A DNA stretch of 64,000 bases from Beijerinckiaceae bacterium (lineage in GTDB: Bacteria > Pseudomonadota > Alphaproteobacteria > Rhizobiales > Beijerinckiaceae). The stretch lies in contig CANJNI010000005.1 in the NCBI GenBank assembly GCA_947475995.1, forward strand, positions 1 through 64,000, read 5' to 3'. The notes under the pieces are model-generated. The model ran no database searches. It was given only the letters and a program-made list of their open reading frames with translations, and was not told the origin of the DNA. Positions within the stretch are counted from its first letter, which is position 1, and each line of letters starts with the position of its first letter. Below are positions 17,909 through 27,288 of the stretch, piece by piece. Both the position numbers and the translations under genes were made by a program.

Positions 17909-17988
17909 GTCAAGCAGTTGGCTTTTCCTGACCGGTCGGCACGGATCTTGCCTGCCTCTGATCGAGCACTCCGCAACCGGATGAATCC

Positions 17989-18453
17989 ATGTCGCCTAAA
18001 GAACTGATCACCGCAGATGCAGTGATCCCGGCCCTGAGGGCGGCGAACAAGAAGCAGGTCATGCTGGAAATCAGCGAGAGGGCTGCGGAAGTTTCCGGAC
18101 TTGGGGCGCGAGAGATCTTCGACGCGCTCATTCAGCGCGAGCGGCTGGGATCAACCGGCGTCGGCAACGGCATCGCTATTCCGCACGGGAAATTGTCAAA
18201 GGCTTCGGATCTTTTCGGCGTTTTTGCGCGGCTGGAAAAGCCGGTGGATTTCGAGTCCCTGGACGGCCAGCCGGTCGATCTGGTCTTCTTGCTGATCGCC
18301 CCCGAATCAGCCGGCGCGGATCATCTGACCGCTCTGGCCCGTACCGCCCGGATGCTGCGTGATCCGGCTCTTGTGGCCAAGCTGCGCGCCAGCCGCGATC
18401 CTATGGCTATTTATGCGCTCTTCTCGCAAGGGCCACGGTCGGTCGCGGCCTGA
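17989..18453 (+). CDS. ptsN: Nitrogen-regulatory PTS EIIA component
   Basis: This 154-residue EIIA-Ntr is the phospho-acceptor at the end of the nitrogen PTS. It senses nitrogen and carbon status and in rhizobia modulates potassium transport and ABC transporters. The phosphorylated histidine is His66 in GIAIPHGK. The rest of the IIA fold is visible, including PVDLVFLLIAPESAG and HLTALARTARMLRD. It closes the rpoN-hpf-ptsN cluster, 80 bases after hpf. EI-Ntr and NPr genes are not in the window. Confidence 0.95.
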   Translation: MSPKELITADAVIPALRAANKKQVMLEISERAAEVSGLGAREIFDALIQRERLGSTGVGNGIAIPHGKLSKASDLFGVFARLEKPVDFESLDGQPVDLVFLLIAPESAGADHLTALARTARMLRDPALVAKLRASRDPMAIYALFSQGPRSVAA

Positions 18454-18462
18454 TTTGTCGAC

Positions 18463-19464
18463 CTATCCCCACGCACGGGCCCGATAGTCGATCGCATAAG
18501 CCGCCGGATTGCGCGCAATGGCCGCCATTCCGCTGAGGACTGCATCCGCCTCGACCAGCAATCTGGTCGGAATACGACCGGCCAATTCCTCTACCGGTTG
18601 CTTGGCGGTGAATTCGGCCCGGAAACTGCCTGCATCGGCGAGCGAGCGGATGCGCGGCAGGATTCCCCCCGCCAGCGTCACGCCGCCCGTCGCGCCGAAC
18701 GTGATCGCCATGTCTCCCGCGAAGCGTCCGACCAGCCGCCAGAACAGCCGAACCGTATCGCTTTCCGGTCCGGCCGTGTCGGCCAGAGCCGCCTGCGTGA
18801 TCTCGGCCGCTGTTTTCGCAGTCGAGACGAGTCCAAGCGCCGCGATGCGCGCCTGATGCAAACGGCCAAGACCCGGGCCGGACAGGACGCTCTCCGCCGT
18901 ATGCCGGCCATGGGCGCGCTCCAGATGAAGCCAGACCGCCTCCTCGGCGGCATTTGCCGGACCAAACCCCACGTGACCCGCCTCGGTGGGCACCGCCACG
19001 AACTTTCCGCCTGTTTGGAGAAGCGCCGCCACCCCGAGCCCGGTGCCGGGTCCAAGGATCAACCGGGGGCCCGAGTCCGTCAGCAGGTCGGGCCCGATCA
19101 CGACCGCATGTGTCTCGTCGATTATCGGAAGGGCAAGCGCCTGCGCCTCGAAATCGTTGAGCAACAGGCCTTGCGCCAGTCCGAAATGCCTTTTCAGGGC
19201 CTCGCCGTCGAGCGACCAGCCCGCATTGGTGAGGGTCAGATGCTTTCCGACCACCGGTCCCGCCCCGCACAGGACCAGTGATCTCGGCGCAATCCCGATG
19301 TTCCCGCACAGGTCCGCGAGCGCCAGCTCGAACGTCGGAAAATCGTCGGTCCGGATGCGCCTCAGCATTTCCATCGCGCCGCCCGGCGTCCGGACAGCCG
19401 CCACGCGGGTGTTGGTGCCGCCGATGTCGCAAAGCACCAGCGGGGTCGGGAAATTCACGTCCAT
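18463..19464 (-). CDS. glk: Glucokinase
   Basis: This 333-residue bacterial glucokinase (ROK-independent GlcK family) phosphorylates glucose with ATP. The phosphate-1 loop is LVLCDIGGTNTRVA (residues 9-22). The sugar-binding region includes LLNDFEAQALAL, the phosphate-2 motif ILGPGTGLGVA lies near residue 137, and the adenosine region AITFGATGGVTLAGGILP lies near residue 274. Convergent with ptsN (9 bases apart) and divergent from the fumarase gene. Sugar kinase without an adjacent sugar transporter suggests internal or general glucose use. Confidence 0.92.
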   Translation of the reverse strand: MDVNFPTPLVLCDIGGTNTRVAAVRTPGGAMEMLRRIRTDDFPTFELALADLCGNIGIAPRSLVLCGAGPVVGKHLTLTNAGWSLDGEALKRHFGLAQGLLLNDFEAQALALPIIDETHAVVIGPDLLTDSGPRLILGPGTGLGVAALLQTGGKFVAVPTEAGHVGFGPANAAEEAVWLHLERAHGRHTAESVLSGPGLGRLHQARIAALGLVSTAKTAAEITQAALADTAGPESDTVRLFWRLVGRFAGDMAITFGATGGVTLAGGILPRIRSLADAGSFRAEFTAKQPVEELAGRIPTRLLVEADAVLSGMAAIARNPAAYAIDYRARAWG

Positions 19465-19611
19465 GCGATTCGCCTCCGGGTCCGATTTGGAAGTGCTGCT
19501 CCAGTCCCGTCAACGCCGCATCTTCGTAGAAGGTCGCAAGATTGAATGCTTGGCGCGCGCATTGGGACGTCCTAGAACCGCGCCAAATCTTTCCAGCCTT
19601 GAAGGTTCGCC

Positions 19612-21228
19612 ATGACCTATCAGCACAAGCCGCTTTTCCCGCTCGGCAAGGACCGCACGCCTTATCGCAAGCTGACGTCGGACGGCGTCAGGCTGGAGAA
19701 GCTGGGCGACAAGGAAGTGCTGGTCGTCAGCCGCGAAGCGATCCGGTTGCTGGCCGAAACCGCCATGTCGGACATCAACCATTTGCTGCGCCCCGGCCAC
19801 CTCGCACAGCTCGCCAAAATCCTCGACGATCCTGAAGCGACGTCGAACGATCGTTTCGTCGCCTATGATCTTCTCAAGAACGCCAATATCGCTGCCGGCG
19901 GCGTGCTCCCCATGTGTCAGGATACCGGCACAGCCATCGTGATGGGCAAGAAGGGCCGCCTCATCTGGACCGAGGGCGACGACGAAAGCGCGCTCGCGGA
20001 AGGCGTTCGGGACGCCTACGAAAGGCGGAACCTGCGCTATTCGCAGCTCGCGCCGATCTCGATGTTCGAGGAACGCAACACGAAGGACAACCTGCCGGCG
20101 CAGATCGACATCTTTTCCGACGGCGAAGACGCCTACAAGTTTCTCTTCATGGCAAAGGGCGGCGGCTCGGCCAACAAGACGTTCCTGTTTCAACAAACGC
20201 CGTCAGTCCTGACCCATGACCGCATGGTGGCTTTCCTGAAAGAAAAGATCCTCACGCTCGGCACTGCCGCCTGCCCGCCCTATCATCTGGCGATCGTGAT
20301 CGGCGGTCTGTCGGCCGAGCAGAATCTCAAGACCGTGAAGCTCGCTTCGGCGCGCTACTACGATGAGCTTCCCACGCAGGGCGGCGATGACGCCCATGCC
20401 TTCCGCGATATTGCTATGGAAGAGGAAATTCACAAACTGACCCAGCAGCTCGGCGTCGGCGCGCAGTTCGGGGGCAAATATTTTTGCCACGACGTGCGGG
20501 TCATCCGTCTGCCGCGCCATGGCGCATCATTGCCAATCGGCATGGGCGTCTCTTGCTCGGCAGATCGTCAGGCGGCTGGGAAGATCACCCGAGAGGGCGT
20601 GTTCCTTGAGGAACTCGAGCGCGATCCGGCGAAATTCATGCCGCATGTGGACGAAGCATCGTTGGGCGGCGACGTGGTGAAGATCGACCTGACGCGCCCG
20701 ATGAACGAAATCCTTGCGACCTTGACGAAATATCCGATCAGGACGCGCCTTTCGCTGACCGGCCCGCTGATCGTTGCGCGTGATCTTGCCCATGCGAAGC
20801 TGCGCGAACTGCTCGATCAGGGAAAGCCGCTGCCGGATTATTTCAAGAACCATCCGGTCTACTACGCCGGCCCTGCCAAGACTCCGACCGGCATGGCGTC
20901 AGGCGCCTTCGGGCCGACCACGGCGGGCCGCATGGATTCATTCGTCGACCAGTTTCAGGCCGCCGGAGGCTCGATGGTGATGCTCGCCAAGGGCAATCGC
21001 TCGAAAGACGTGCGTGAGGCCTGTCACAAATACGGCGGCTTCTATCTCGGCTCCATCGGCGGTCCGGCCGCGCGTCTGGCGCAGGACTGCATCAGGAAAG
21101 TGGATGTCGTCGCCTATCCGGAACTCGGCATGGAGGCCATCTGGCGGATCGAGGTCGAGGATTTCCCGGCCTTCATCGTGGTTGACGACAAGGGCAATGA
21201 TTTCTTCAAGGAGCTCAATCTGGGCTGA
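19612..21228 (+). CDS. Fumarate hydratase class I
   Basis: This 538-residue class I [4Fe-4S] fumarase (FumA/FumB type) hydrates fumarate to malate in the TCA cycle. N- and C-terminal fumarase domains are fused in one chain. Iron-sulfur ligand candidates are Cys102 (LPMCQDTGT), Cys221 ([10 protein letters not shown]) and the cysteine in GVSCSADRQ near residue 315, positions close to those of E. coli FumA. The C-terminal [14 protein letters not shown] and [13 protein letters not shown] motifs are intact. The cluster is oxygen-sensitive, so an oxygen-stable class II fumarase may exist elsewhere in the genome. Confidence 0.93.
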   Translation: MTYQHKPLFPLGKDRTPYRKLTSDGVRLEKLGDKEVLVVSREAIRLLAETAMSDINHLLRPGHLAQLAKILDDPEATSNDRFVAYDLLKNANIAAGGVLPMCQDTGTAIVMGKKGRLIWTEGDDESALAEGVRDAYERRNLRYSQLAPISMFEERNTKDNLPAQIDIFSDGEDAYKFLFMAKGGGSANKTFLFQQTPSVLTHDRMVAFLKEKILTLGTAACPPYHLAIVIGGLSAEQNLKTVKLASARYYDELPTQGGDDAHAFRDIAMEEEIHKLTQQLGVGAQFGGKYFCHDVRVIRLPRHGASLPIGMGVSCSADRQAAGKITREGVFLEELERDPAKFMPHVDEASLGGDVVKIDLTRPMNEILATLTKYPIRTRLSLTGPLIVARDLAHAKLRELLDQGKPLPDYFKNHPVYYAGPAKTPTGMASGAFGPTTAGRMDSFVDQFQAAGGSMVMLAKGNRSKDVREACHKYGGFYLGSIGGPAARLAQDCIRKVDVVAYPELGMEAIWRIEVEDFPAFIVVDDKGNDFFKELNLG

Positions 21229-21240
21229 TGGTTTCCGGCC

Positions 21241-21266
21241 AGTAGCCGGACATTTGTCCGGCTGCT
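21241..21266 (+). promoter_or_regulatory. Hairpin directly upstream of the arfB ribosome-binding site
   Basis: AGTAGCCGGAC (21241-21251) pairs with GTCCGGCTGCT (21256-21266), one G-T wobble, around an ATTT loop. It starts 13 bases after the fumarase stop, touches the AGG that would serve as the arfB ribosome site, and lacks a T run. It could be an attenuating hairpin or a weak terminator. Confidence 0.45.
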
Positions 21267-21276
21267 AGGCTGAACC

Positions 21277-21699
21277 ATGATCCGCATAACGCCCTCCATC
21301 TCGATTGATGAAAGCGAAATCGCCGAGACGTTCATCCGCGCCTCGGGTCCGGGCGGGCAGAACGTCAACAAGGTCGAGTCGGCGGTGCAGCTCCGCTTCG
21401 ATGTGATGCGCTCGCCCAATCTGCCGCCCGATGTGGTGGAGCGGCTGATCAAGCTGGCGGGTCGTCGCATGACGAGCGAGGGGGTGCTCGTCATCACCGC
21501 ACAGCAATTCCGCACTCAGGATCGCAACCGCGCCGATGGTTTGGAACGGCTGATCGAACTGATTCGCAAGGCCAGCATCCGGCCGGTCATCAGACGCGCG
21601 ACGCGGCCGACGCTCGCATCCAAAAAGCGTCGGCTGGAATCCAAGAAAGTGCGTTCAGGCGTCAAGGCGCTGCGGCAGAACCGCCCGCACGACGACTGA
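21277..21699 (+). CDS. arfB: Alternative ribosome-rescue peptidyl-tRNA hydrolase ArfB (YaeJ)
   Basis: This 140-residue protein frees ribosomes stalled without a stop codon by hydrolysing the peptidyl-tRNA. The catalytic GGQ is at residues 26-28 in the class I release-factor motif RASGPGGQNVNK. The C-terminal basic tail (SKKRRLESKKVRSGVKALRQ), which enters the empty mRNA channel, is present, separating it from true release factors. Its 3' end overlaps the convergent GNAT gene by 38 bases. A hairpin just before the start may affect its translation. Confidence 0.93.
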   Translation: MIRITPSISIDESEIAETFIRASGPGGQNVNKVESAVQLRFDVMRSPNLPPDVVERLIKLAGRRMTSEGVLVITAQQFRTQDRNRADGLERLIELIRKASIRPVIRRATRPTLASKKRRLESKKVRSGVKALRQNRPHDD

Positions 21700-22876
21700 A
21701 AAATACTTTGCCGCGTTTCACGCCGTCAACCAGAGCCCTGGCGAGCGGATCGGCGCGCAGGCGACGTTCGATCCGGTCTCTGGCGATGCAGGGCGCGCCC
21801 CGCCATGACAACGCAATCCGCAATTCGCAAAGCTGCGTCTGTTCCACGCCGAGCCTGCGTTTGTAGGCATAGTCGCCGATCGTGAAGTCGAACGAACGGT
21901 AGCCTTCCGCGTGAAGAAGCTTCATCGTCTGCTCGATGACCATGCGGCCCGGTGAGCAGTTCTTCCATTTGTCGGCGCCCGAGCCCAGCCGCACCATCGC
22001 ATAATGCGAACCATCCGTGATGCCGAGCAGCGCCCCGACCACTTCCTCCTTCACCAGAAGAGCTGTCAGGATTGCGGAGCCGTCGCGGAGGCCTTGTGCG
22101 AGCACGCGATCATAGAAGGCGTCGTTCAGCGGCGAATCGAGCACATAATCGAGTCCTGCCGCCTTGATGCGAGCGCCCTGAAGCTCCTTCAGCTGCGAGA
22201 AGATGTCGCGCGCCTCGCCCGCGTCGATGATACGTGCAAAGCGCGCGCCCTCGTGCTTGTTGAACACACGCCAGGAGCGTTCCAGCTCCTTTCGAAACGT
22301 TCGCTCCAGTCCCCAGTGCCAATCGTCCCAAGTGCCTGGGACGTGCAGGACGTTGCTATGAAAGCGGCTGTCCTGAACATCCACCAGCCGGAACGGATTG
22401 GGCCGTCCACAGATCGAAAGTGGCATCTTTTCGAGTTCCAGCAGATCTGCGGCCCCGATGCTCTTTCGCAGCGCCGCCATCATCGCCTGGACCGCCGGTA
22501 GGGTCTCCGGTGCGCCGCGACCGAGGATGGGCGCGTTGTAGTCCGTCAATCCCCCGTCGGCGAATGCGACGATGTTCAGGGAGCCCCGCCGAAAGCGAAC
22601 CAAAGGCAGCGCCACTGCATCTTCGCCAGTGCTGGTGTTGCGCAGCGTGATCAGGAGAGGCTCTCCGCCATCCCGCCGCGACAAGGTTTCGTACCAGGCA
22701 GAAAGCCAGTTGGCGCGCTGGAACGGAAGCGCCGCTCCCGAACGCGCCATTTTTTCCCAACGGTCCGCCACGCGGCGCCAGTCGGTTGCGATGTCCGCCA
22801 CATAGCCCGGTGCGGATGCGCGTGCGCGCGCTGCGCTTCTGCGCGCAGAACTATCCCGGATTGTCAGACCAGTCAT
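21662..22876 (-). CDS. GNAT/FemAB-like acyltransferase (BcsL/CelD-type domain)
   Basis: This 404-residue protein has the acetyltransferase fold found in cellulose-biosynthesis CelD/BcsL-like and FemAB-like proteins. Visible family segments are FQRANWLSAWYETL, LTDYNAPILGRG, TFRKELERSWRVF, KWKNCSPGRMVIEQ and FDFTIGDYAYKRRLG. Such proteins are thought to acylate polysaccharides or transfer amino-acyl groups; the acceptor is unknown. It begins 3 bases after the stop of the JmjC gene, so the two are translationally linked. A paralogue sharing DYNAP, SPG and DFTIGD lies at 40566-41735. Confidence 0.75.
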   Translation of the reverse strand: MTGLTIRDSSARRSAARARASAPGYVADIATDWRRVADRWEKMARSGAALPFQRANWLSAWYETLSRRDGGEPLLITLRNTSTGEDAVALPLVRFRRGSLNIVAFADGGLTDYNAPILGRGAPETLPAVQAMMAALRKSIGAADLLELEKMPLSICGRPNPFRLVDVQDSRFHSNVLHVPGTWDDWHWGLERTFRKELERSWRVFNKHEGARFARIIDAGEARDIFSQLKELQGARIKAAGLDYVLDSPLNDAFYDRVLAQGLRDGSAILTALLVKEEVVGALLGITDGSHYAMVRLGSGADKWKNCSPGRMVIEQTMKLLHAEGYRSFDFTIGDYAYKRRLGVEQTQLCELRIALSWRGAPCIARDRIERRLRADPLARALVDGVKRGKVFFSRRAGGSAAAP

Positions 22877-22879
22877 CGA

Positions 22880-23815
22880 TCAGGCAGCCCGCTTGAGTTC
22901 GATGATAGATCCGGGGTTGCTCGGATCGAGCGTGAATTCTGCAGGCCGTTGCGCCTTGTTCTGCCGCTTCACCAGCGGCGTCTCGCGCAGCACCTTCTGG
23001 AAGACCGCCTTGGACCAGAATGCTGCGCCTACCGTGGAGCGGCTCTGCGGTTGGACGCCGAACTTGCTCCGCAGAATGCCGTTGGCCATCGTCACCATAT
23101 GGGAGCGGCGAATGTCCTGCGTGAACCATTCCAGCGTCATCGAGACATTCAGGCAGTCGTGATTGTCGACGCGGTGCGGCGCATTGAGCGGCCAGTGCAG
23201 CATGTCGCCGGGCTCGATGTCGAAGACCGTGGCGTGATCGTCAAACCATGGCTCGTAGGGCATGTTCACCTCGACGCCCGACAGCGCCACGCGCTCCAAC
23301 GTTTCGCCGGTCAGGAACGGCGCCGCATGGGGGTAGACATAGACGCGCTTCGAGCCCCGGATCTGCCACAGCGACTGGCCGGGCAGGTCGCAATGATAAA
23401 GCGTCCGGGAGCCGGGCGACGACACCAGAATGCCGAGCTTGGTGGTGAACGGGTCAAACCCCGGCAGACGTCCGCGCAGTTCCTCGAAGACCTCGTCGCG
23501 CAGTTGCGCATAAGCGGGATTGACGTCGGGCGCATTGCGCAAGTTGATCCAGATGCGTCCATTGGCGATGGACCGGATGACCTCGCCGCCCGACAGGCCG
23601 CCGAGTTCGCCTTCCCGATAGGAGCCGGACTTTCCGTGCGATCCCCATTGCACCAGGCTGTAATGCTTGCGCGGGTAGGAAGAGATCAGGTCGGCCAGAG
23701 CATCGTTGCTGAACAATTCGTGCTGGTGAAGGCGATGCGCCAGCCGCATCGGGGTGTTGCCCCAAACTTCGGCGTGGTGATTCTGCCAGTTGGTGAAGAT
23801 CGGCTGCTGCGACAT
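22880..23815 (-). CDS. JmjC-type cupin (2-oxoglutarate/Fe(II) oxygenase fold)
   Basis: This 311-residue protein has a cupin/JmjC-like core. The metal-binding pattern HxD...H is visible as YHCDLPGQSLWQIRGSKRVYVYP (HCD near residue 159) and HWPLNAPHRVDNHD about 70 residues later. The usual products are hydroxylases that use iron and 2-oxoglutarate on proteins or small molecules. ATG 23815 has an AGGAGG ribosome site six bases upstream; the longer frame is rejected. The gene directly precedes and is coupled to the GNAT gene, suggesting that both modify the same molecule. Confidence 0.75.
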   Translation of the reverse strand: MSQQPIFTNWQNHHAEVWGNTPMRLAHRLHQHELFSNDALADLISSYPRKHYSLVQWGSHGKSGSYREGELGGLSGGEVIRSIANGRIWINLRNAPDVNPAYAQLRDEVFEELRGRLPGFDPFTTKLGILVSSPGSRTLYHCDLPGQSLWQIRGSKRVYVYPHAAPFLTGETLERVALSGVEVNMPYEPWFDDHATVFDIEPGDMLHWPLNAPHRVDNHDCLNVSMTLEWFTQDIRRSHMVTMANGILRSKFGVQPQSRSTVGAAFWSKAVFQKVLRETPLVKRQNKAQRPAEFTLDPSNPGSIIELKRAA

Positions 23816-24082
23816 GGTGGCCTCCTGTCTTGCTCCCGGAGCGTCCGCCGCGCGTGGAGCAAATGATTGTCCCATTTTGAAATGGCTACGCTTCCGAACA
23901 GAACAGTCTGGAGCGCGCGAGCCATCTCTGGGGATCAAACAGCAAGCTTCGGACCGCCGGACCCCGTGACGTTTCGGCGACACTGTTGCGCCGCGCGCAC
24001 AGTTAACGTCGCATCTCTCCGCTAGGATGATCCGAATGGCAGGTTCGGGGCGCCCGCCAGGGGAGTGCAAGAGCAAGCCTGC

Positions 24083-25321
24083 ATGTCAACGCCGGAGCCA
24101 ACCAGACGAGCCGATCCAGCCCGCGACGCGGCTCAATTGCTGGTGCGCCTTGCATTTGTGATCCTGTTCGTCGGCGTGCCGCTCAGCGCCATCCTGTCGC
24201 GCCGTTCCATATTCGTCGTCATGCCGATCGGGACCGCGCTCATTCTGGTGGCGGCGGCTCTGGATGTCCCGGGCGGTGCGATGCGCCGATTGCGCGAACT
24301 GGTCATCAATCCGGTTGCGCTGTGTTTGCTCGGACTCCTGGCATGGGCAGGCATTTCTCTCCTGTGGACGCCGTTTCCGGGCGTTGCTGTGGAACGCTAC
24401 GCCAAGACGCTTGGGACGATCGCACTGGCGACTGCGGCGGCTGGCCTTCTGCCGGCGCGCACCAAGACCTCAAATCTCTACCTCGTGCCGATCGGGGTCA
24501 TCCTCGGCGCCATCGCCACGACCGCCATGGTGTTTCTCGCGCCGGATGAATTGCGCGGCCCCGGCGATGTCGAGGCTTCCGTCATCGACCGTTCGGTGCT
24601 GGGCCTGTGCCTGATGCTGTGGCCGGCCCTTGGAGCAGTCGCGACCCGCGAACGCTGGAACTACGGTGGGGTCGTCGCCGTGTCGGTTGCGGTTACGGCC
24701 ATCGCGGTTTGGACGCCGGGCGGCATGTTGGGCGTGGCCCTGGGGGCCATGGCGGCTGCGACCGCCATGTCGAATCCCCATCGGGCCGGCAAGCTTTGGG
24801 GCGCACTGTTCGCGGCTCTGATTGTCCTTGCTCCGGCCCTTGTCGAGGGTCTTTACCAGATCCGCGCCGACCGTCTTCTGGGGCAGGGCAGCGCCGGCTA
24901 TCAGCTTTCCGTCTGGGCCGTGCAACTGCGCGAAGAGGGCTTGCGTCTCGTCACCGGGCACGGGTTCGACACCTTCGGTCGCAGCATCGCCAGCGGCTAT
25001 CTGGCCGACCTCACGCCGCGCACGGTCCTGTTCGAGATCTGGTACGAACTTGGGGTCCTTGGGGCTTTTGCGCTGGCGCTGGTGGTGATCACCGCGTTCC
25101 GCGAGGCCGGATCGCATCCCCCTTCGAGCGCCGCCTACCATGTAGGGGGGCTCGTGTGCGTCTGCGTCATCGCCCTGACGGGTGATTCGACATTCCAGCT
25201 CTGGTGGCTGACGCTGGTGTCGATGGTCGGCGTTGCTTTTTCAAGCGCTGCCCGCGCCCTCTACCGAAGCGAAAGACCGAACGTCGCCATCGACCGCACA
25301 CGCCCTGCCGCTATGGTCTGA
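24083..25321 (+). CDS. O-antigen ligase/polymerase-like polytopic membrane protein
   Basis: This 412-residue integral membrane protein has about ten hydrophobic segments and a Wzy/WaaL-like layout: a long periplasmic loop (about residues 275-330, with YQLSVWAVQLREEGLRLVTGHGFDTFG) between the later helices. The GHGFDTFG sequence resembles the G-x-G-x-(H/D)-N/S stretch of O-antigen ligases. It would polymerise or transfer a glycan in the periplasm. ATG 24083 is chosen; a GTG at 24065 has a closer GGGGAG site. Its 3' end overlaps the convergent MsbA-like gene by 11 bases. Confidence 0.7.
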   Translation: MSTPEPTRRADPARDAAQLLVRLAFVILFVGVPLSAILSRRSIFVVMPIGTALILVAAALDVPGGAMRRLRELVINPVALCLLGLLAWAGISLLWTPFPGVAVERYAKTLGTIALATAAAGLLPARTKTSNLYLVPIGVILGAIATTAMVFLAPDELRGPGDVEASVIDRSVLGLCLMLWPALGAVATRERWNYGGVVAVSVAVTAIAVWTPGGMLGVALGAMAAATAMSNPHRAGKLWGALFAALIVLAPALVEGLYQIRADRLLGQGSAGYQLSVWAVQLREEGLRLVTGHGFDTFGRSIASGYLADLTPRTVLFEIWYELGVLGAFALALVVITAFREAGSHPPSSAAYHVGGLVCVCVIALTGDSTFQLWWLTLVSMVGVAFSSAARALYRSERPNVAIDRTRPAAMV

Positions 25322-27092
25322 CGCCTTCGGGTTCCTCGCCGAACTGGTTGGCGAAGAAATGGCGATAGGTGCCGCGCTTCTCGATCAGCTCTGCATGGGT
25401 TCCGGATTCAAGCGCCCGTCCCGCTTCGATGACGTAGATGCGGTCGGAATTGACGATAGTTTGCAGCCTGTGCGCGACCACCAGCGTTGTGCGTCCGGCT
25501 TTCAGGTCATCCAGCGCTTTCTGAACCTCGCGCTCCGACTCCGAATCCAGCGCGGCCGTCGGCTCATCGAGCAGGATGATGGGAGCGTTTTTCAAAATCG
25601 CGCGCGCAATCGCGATTCGCTGGCGCTGGCCGCCCGACATTTGCGCGCCCAGTTCGCCCACATTGGTCTCGTAGCCCTGCGCAAACCCCATGATGAAGTC
25701 GTGCGCATGCGCCTTGCGGGCCGCTGACTCGATCTCGCCGAAAGATGCGTCCGGCCGTCCAAGGGCGATGTTCTCCCGGATCGTGCCGCGAAACAGATAG
25801 ACGTCCTGCGACACGAAAGCGATCTTGGCGCGCAGCGAAGTCAGATCGACGCCTTGTATATCCTGCCCGTCAATTTCGATCCGCCCCGCAGAAGGCCGAT
25901 AGAGCCGCTGGATGAGGTTGATGATCGTGGATTTACCGCCGCCCGAGGGGCCAACGAGCGCAGTCGTGCGGTTGGGCTCGACCACAAGATCAAGGCCTCG
26001 CAAGACGCCTTCGGCGTCACGATAACTGAATCCCACATTGTCGAACACGATGCGGCCATCGCTGACGGCCAGCGCCGGCAGTCCGGCGACCGGGGTCTCG
26101 ACGGCGGGCGTGTCGAGGATTTCATAGATCAGCCGCGCGCCGGTCAGTCCGTTCTGCAGTTCGAGCTTGAGCCGCGCCAGTCGCTTGGCAGGATCGTAAG
26201 CCAGCAACAAAGCCGCCACGAACGAAAAGAACGAGCCGGGATCGGCATGCGTGATGGTAACGCGCCAGCTGCCGTAGAAAATCACGGCGCCGATCGCCAG
26301 ACCCGCCAGCACATCGGAAAGCGGCGATGACAGCGCCATGCTGGCCGACATGCGATTGGCCGACCGGCGCACTTCGTCGATGGCGGTCCGCATCCGGCCG
26401 CGCATGATTTCTTCCAGGTTGAAGCTTTTGACGATCCGCGCGCCCAGCACGGTTTCCTGCATGATCGCCATGATGTCCGACGATCCCTCGAAGGACCTGC
26501 GGGCATATTTCCGGATGCGACGGATCAGCCGGCCCAGAATGAGCGCCGCAACGGGCAGGACCGACAGCGCGATGAGGGACATCACCGGGTCCTGGACAAT
26601 CATTACCGCCACGAGGCCGATCAGGGTCAGCGCGTCCCGTCCGAAGCTCGTGACCAGCGCCTGCAGCGTGTCGCGCACCCCGCTGGCCGCCAGCGCCAGC
26701 CGGGTCATGAATTCGCTGGAGTGGCGGTCGTGGAAAAACCGCATGTCCTGACGGATCAGATGGTCGTAAAGCCGCGTCTGCACACCGGCGACGATCTTGT
26801 TTCCGGTGCGCGACAGGACCACCATGTAGCCCCAGGTGGCGAGGCCGCGCAGCGTGAAGAGAGCGAACACTGCCCAGGCCAGCGTTCGCAATGTCCTGAA
26901 TCCGTCGTCCCCGACCATATTGTTGAGGACCGGCTTGAGCAGATAGGCCGACACCGCCGTCGCGGTCGCCCCGATCGCCATCAGAAGCCCTGCGGTGGCG
27001 TAGGACCGCAGGTGCGCGCGGCCATGCTCGACGAATAATCGGCGGAGCAAGGTATAGGAGCCCGGATCGGCCGATTCGAGGGACGCAGACAT
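25311..27092 (-). CDS. ABC exporter, MsbA/LipA-flippase-like (fused TMD-NBD)
   Basis: This 593-residue half-transporter has a six-helix exporter domain (about residues 30-320) followed by an ABC ATPase. Walker A is GPSGGGKST, the Q-loop lies in AFVSQDVYLFRGTIREN, the signature motif is MSGGQRQR, Walker B is IILLDEPTAALD and the H-loop lies in VVAHRL. Proteins of this type flip lipid A-core or other lipid-linked molecules, or export drugs and peptides. The position next to an O-antigen-ligase-like gene favours a lipid or glycan role. It converges with that gene and is divergent from the AT-hook gene. Confidence 0.82.
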   Translation of the reverse strand: MSASLESADPGSYTLLRRLFVEHGRAHLRSYATAGLLMAIGATATAVSAYLLKPVLNNMVGDDGFRTLRTLAWAVFALFTLRGLATWGYMVVLSRTGNKIVAGVQTRLYDHLIRQDMRFFHDRHSSEFMTRLALAASGVRDTLQALVTSFGRDALTLIGLVAVMIVQDPVMSLIALSVLPVAALILGRLIRRIRKYARRSFEGSSDIMAIMQETVLGARIVKSFNLEEIMRGRMRTAIDEVRRSANRMSASMALSSPLSDVLAGLAIGAVIFYGSWRVTITHADPGSFFSFVAALLLAYDPAKRLARLKLELQNGLTGARLIYEILDTPAVETPVAGLPALAVSDGRIVFDNVGFSYRDAEGVLRGLDLVVEPNRTTALVGPSGGGKSTIINLIQRLYRPSAGRIEIDGQDIQGVDLTSLRAKIAFVSQDVYLFRGTIRENIALGRPDASFGEIESAARKAHAHDFIMGFAQGYETNVGELGAQMSGGQRQRIAIARAILKNAPIILLDEPTAALDSESEREVQKALDDLKAGRTTLVVAHRLQTIVNSDRIYVIEAGRALESGTHAELIEKRGTYRHFFANQFGEEPEGVRP

Positions 27093-27242
27093 GCGCGCTT
27101 GGTAGCTGATTTCGGGAGAAATGTGGAATCGCCTGAATTGCGACGGCTGATTTCAATTGAAACAAAGCTGAAAGAAACCGTAATTATGGTCAGTCTGGAT
27201 CAAAACAGCTTGAAAATTTCAGGAAATCTCCATTTCGTACGA

Positions 27243-27257
27243 CGAACGAATCGTTCG
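27243..27257. promoter_or_regulatory. 15-bp palindrome upstream of the AT-hook gene
   Basis: CGAACGA (27243-27249) and TCGTTCG (27251-27257) form a perfect palindrome centred on one A. It lies about 32 bases before the ATG of the AT-hook gene, in an AT-rich 196-base divergent intergenic region. It could be an operator; the binding protein is unknown. Confidence 0.45.
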
Positions 27258-27288
27258 GCGCGTTTGGCCAACAAGTGATTCGAAGGTT

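Noticed and set aside
23816-24076. N-terminal extension of the JmjC protein
   Set aside because: A perfect AGGAGG site precedes ATG 23815, and the added residues show no conserved pattern.
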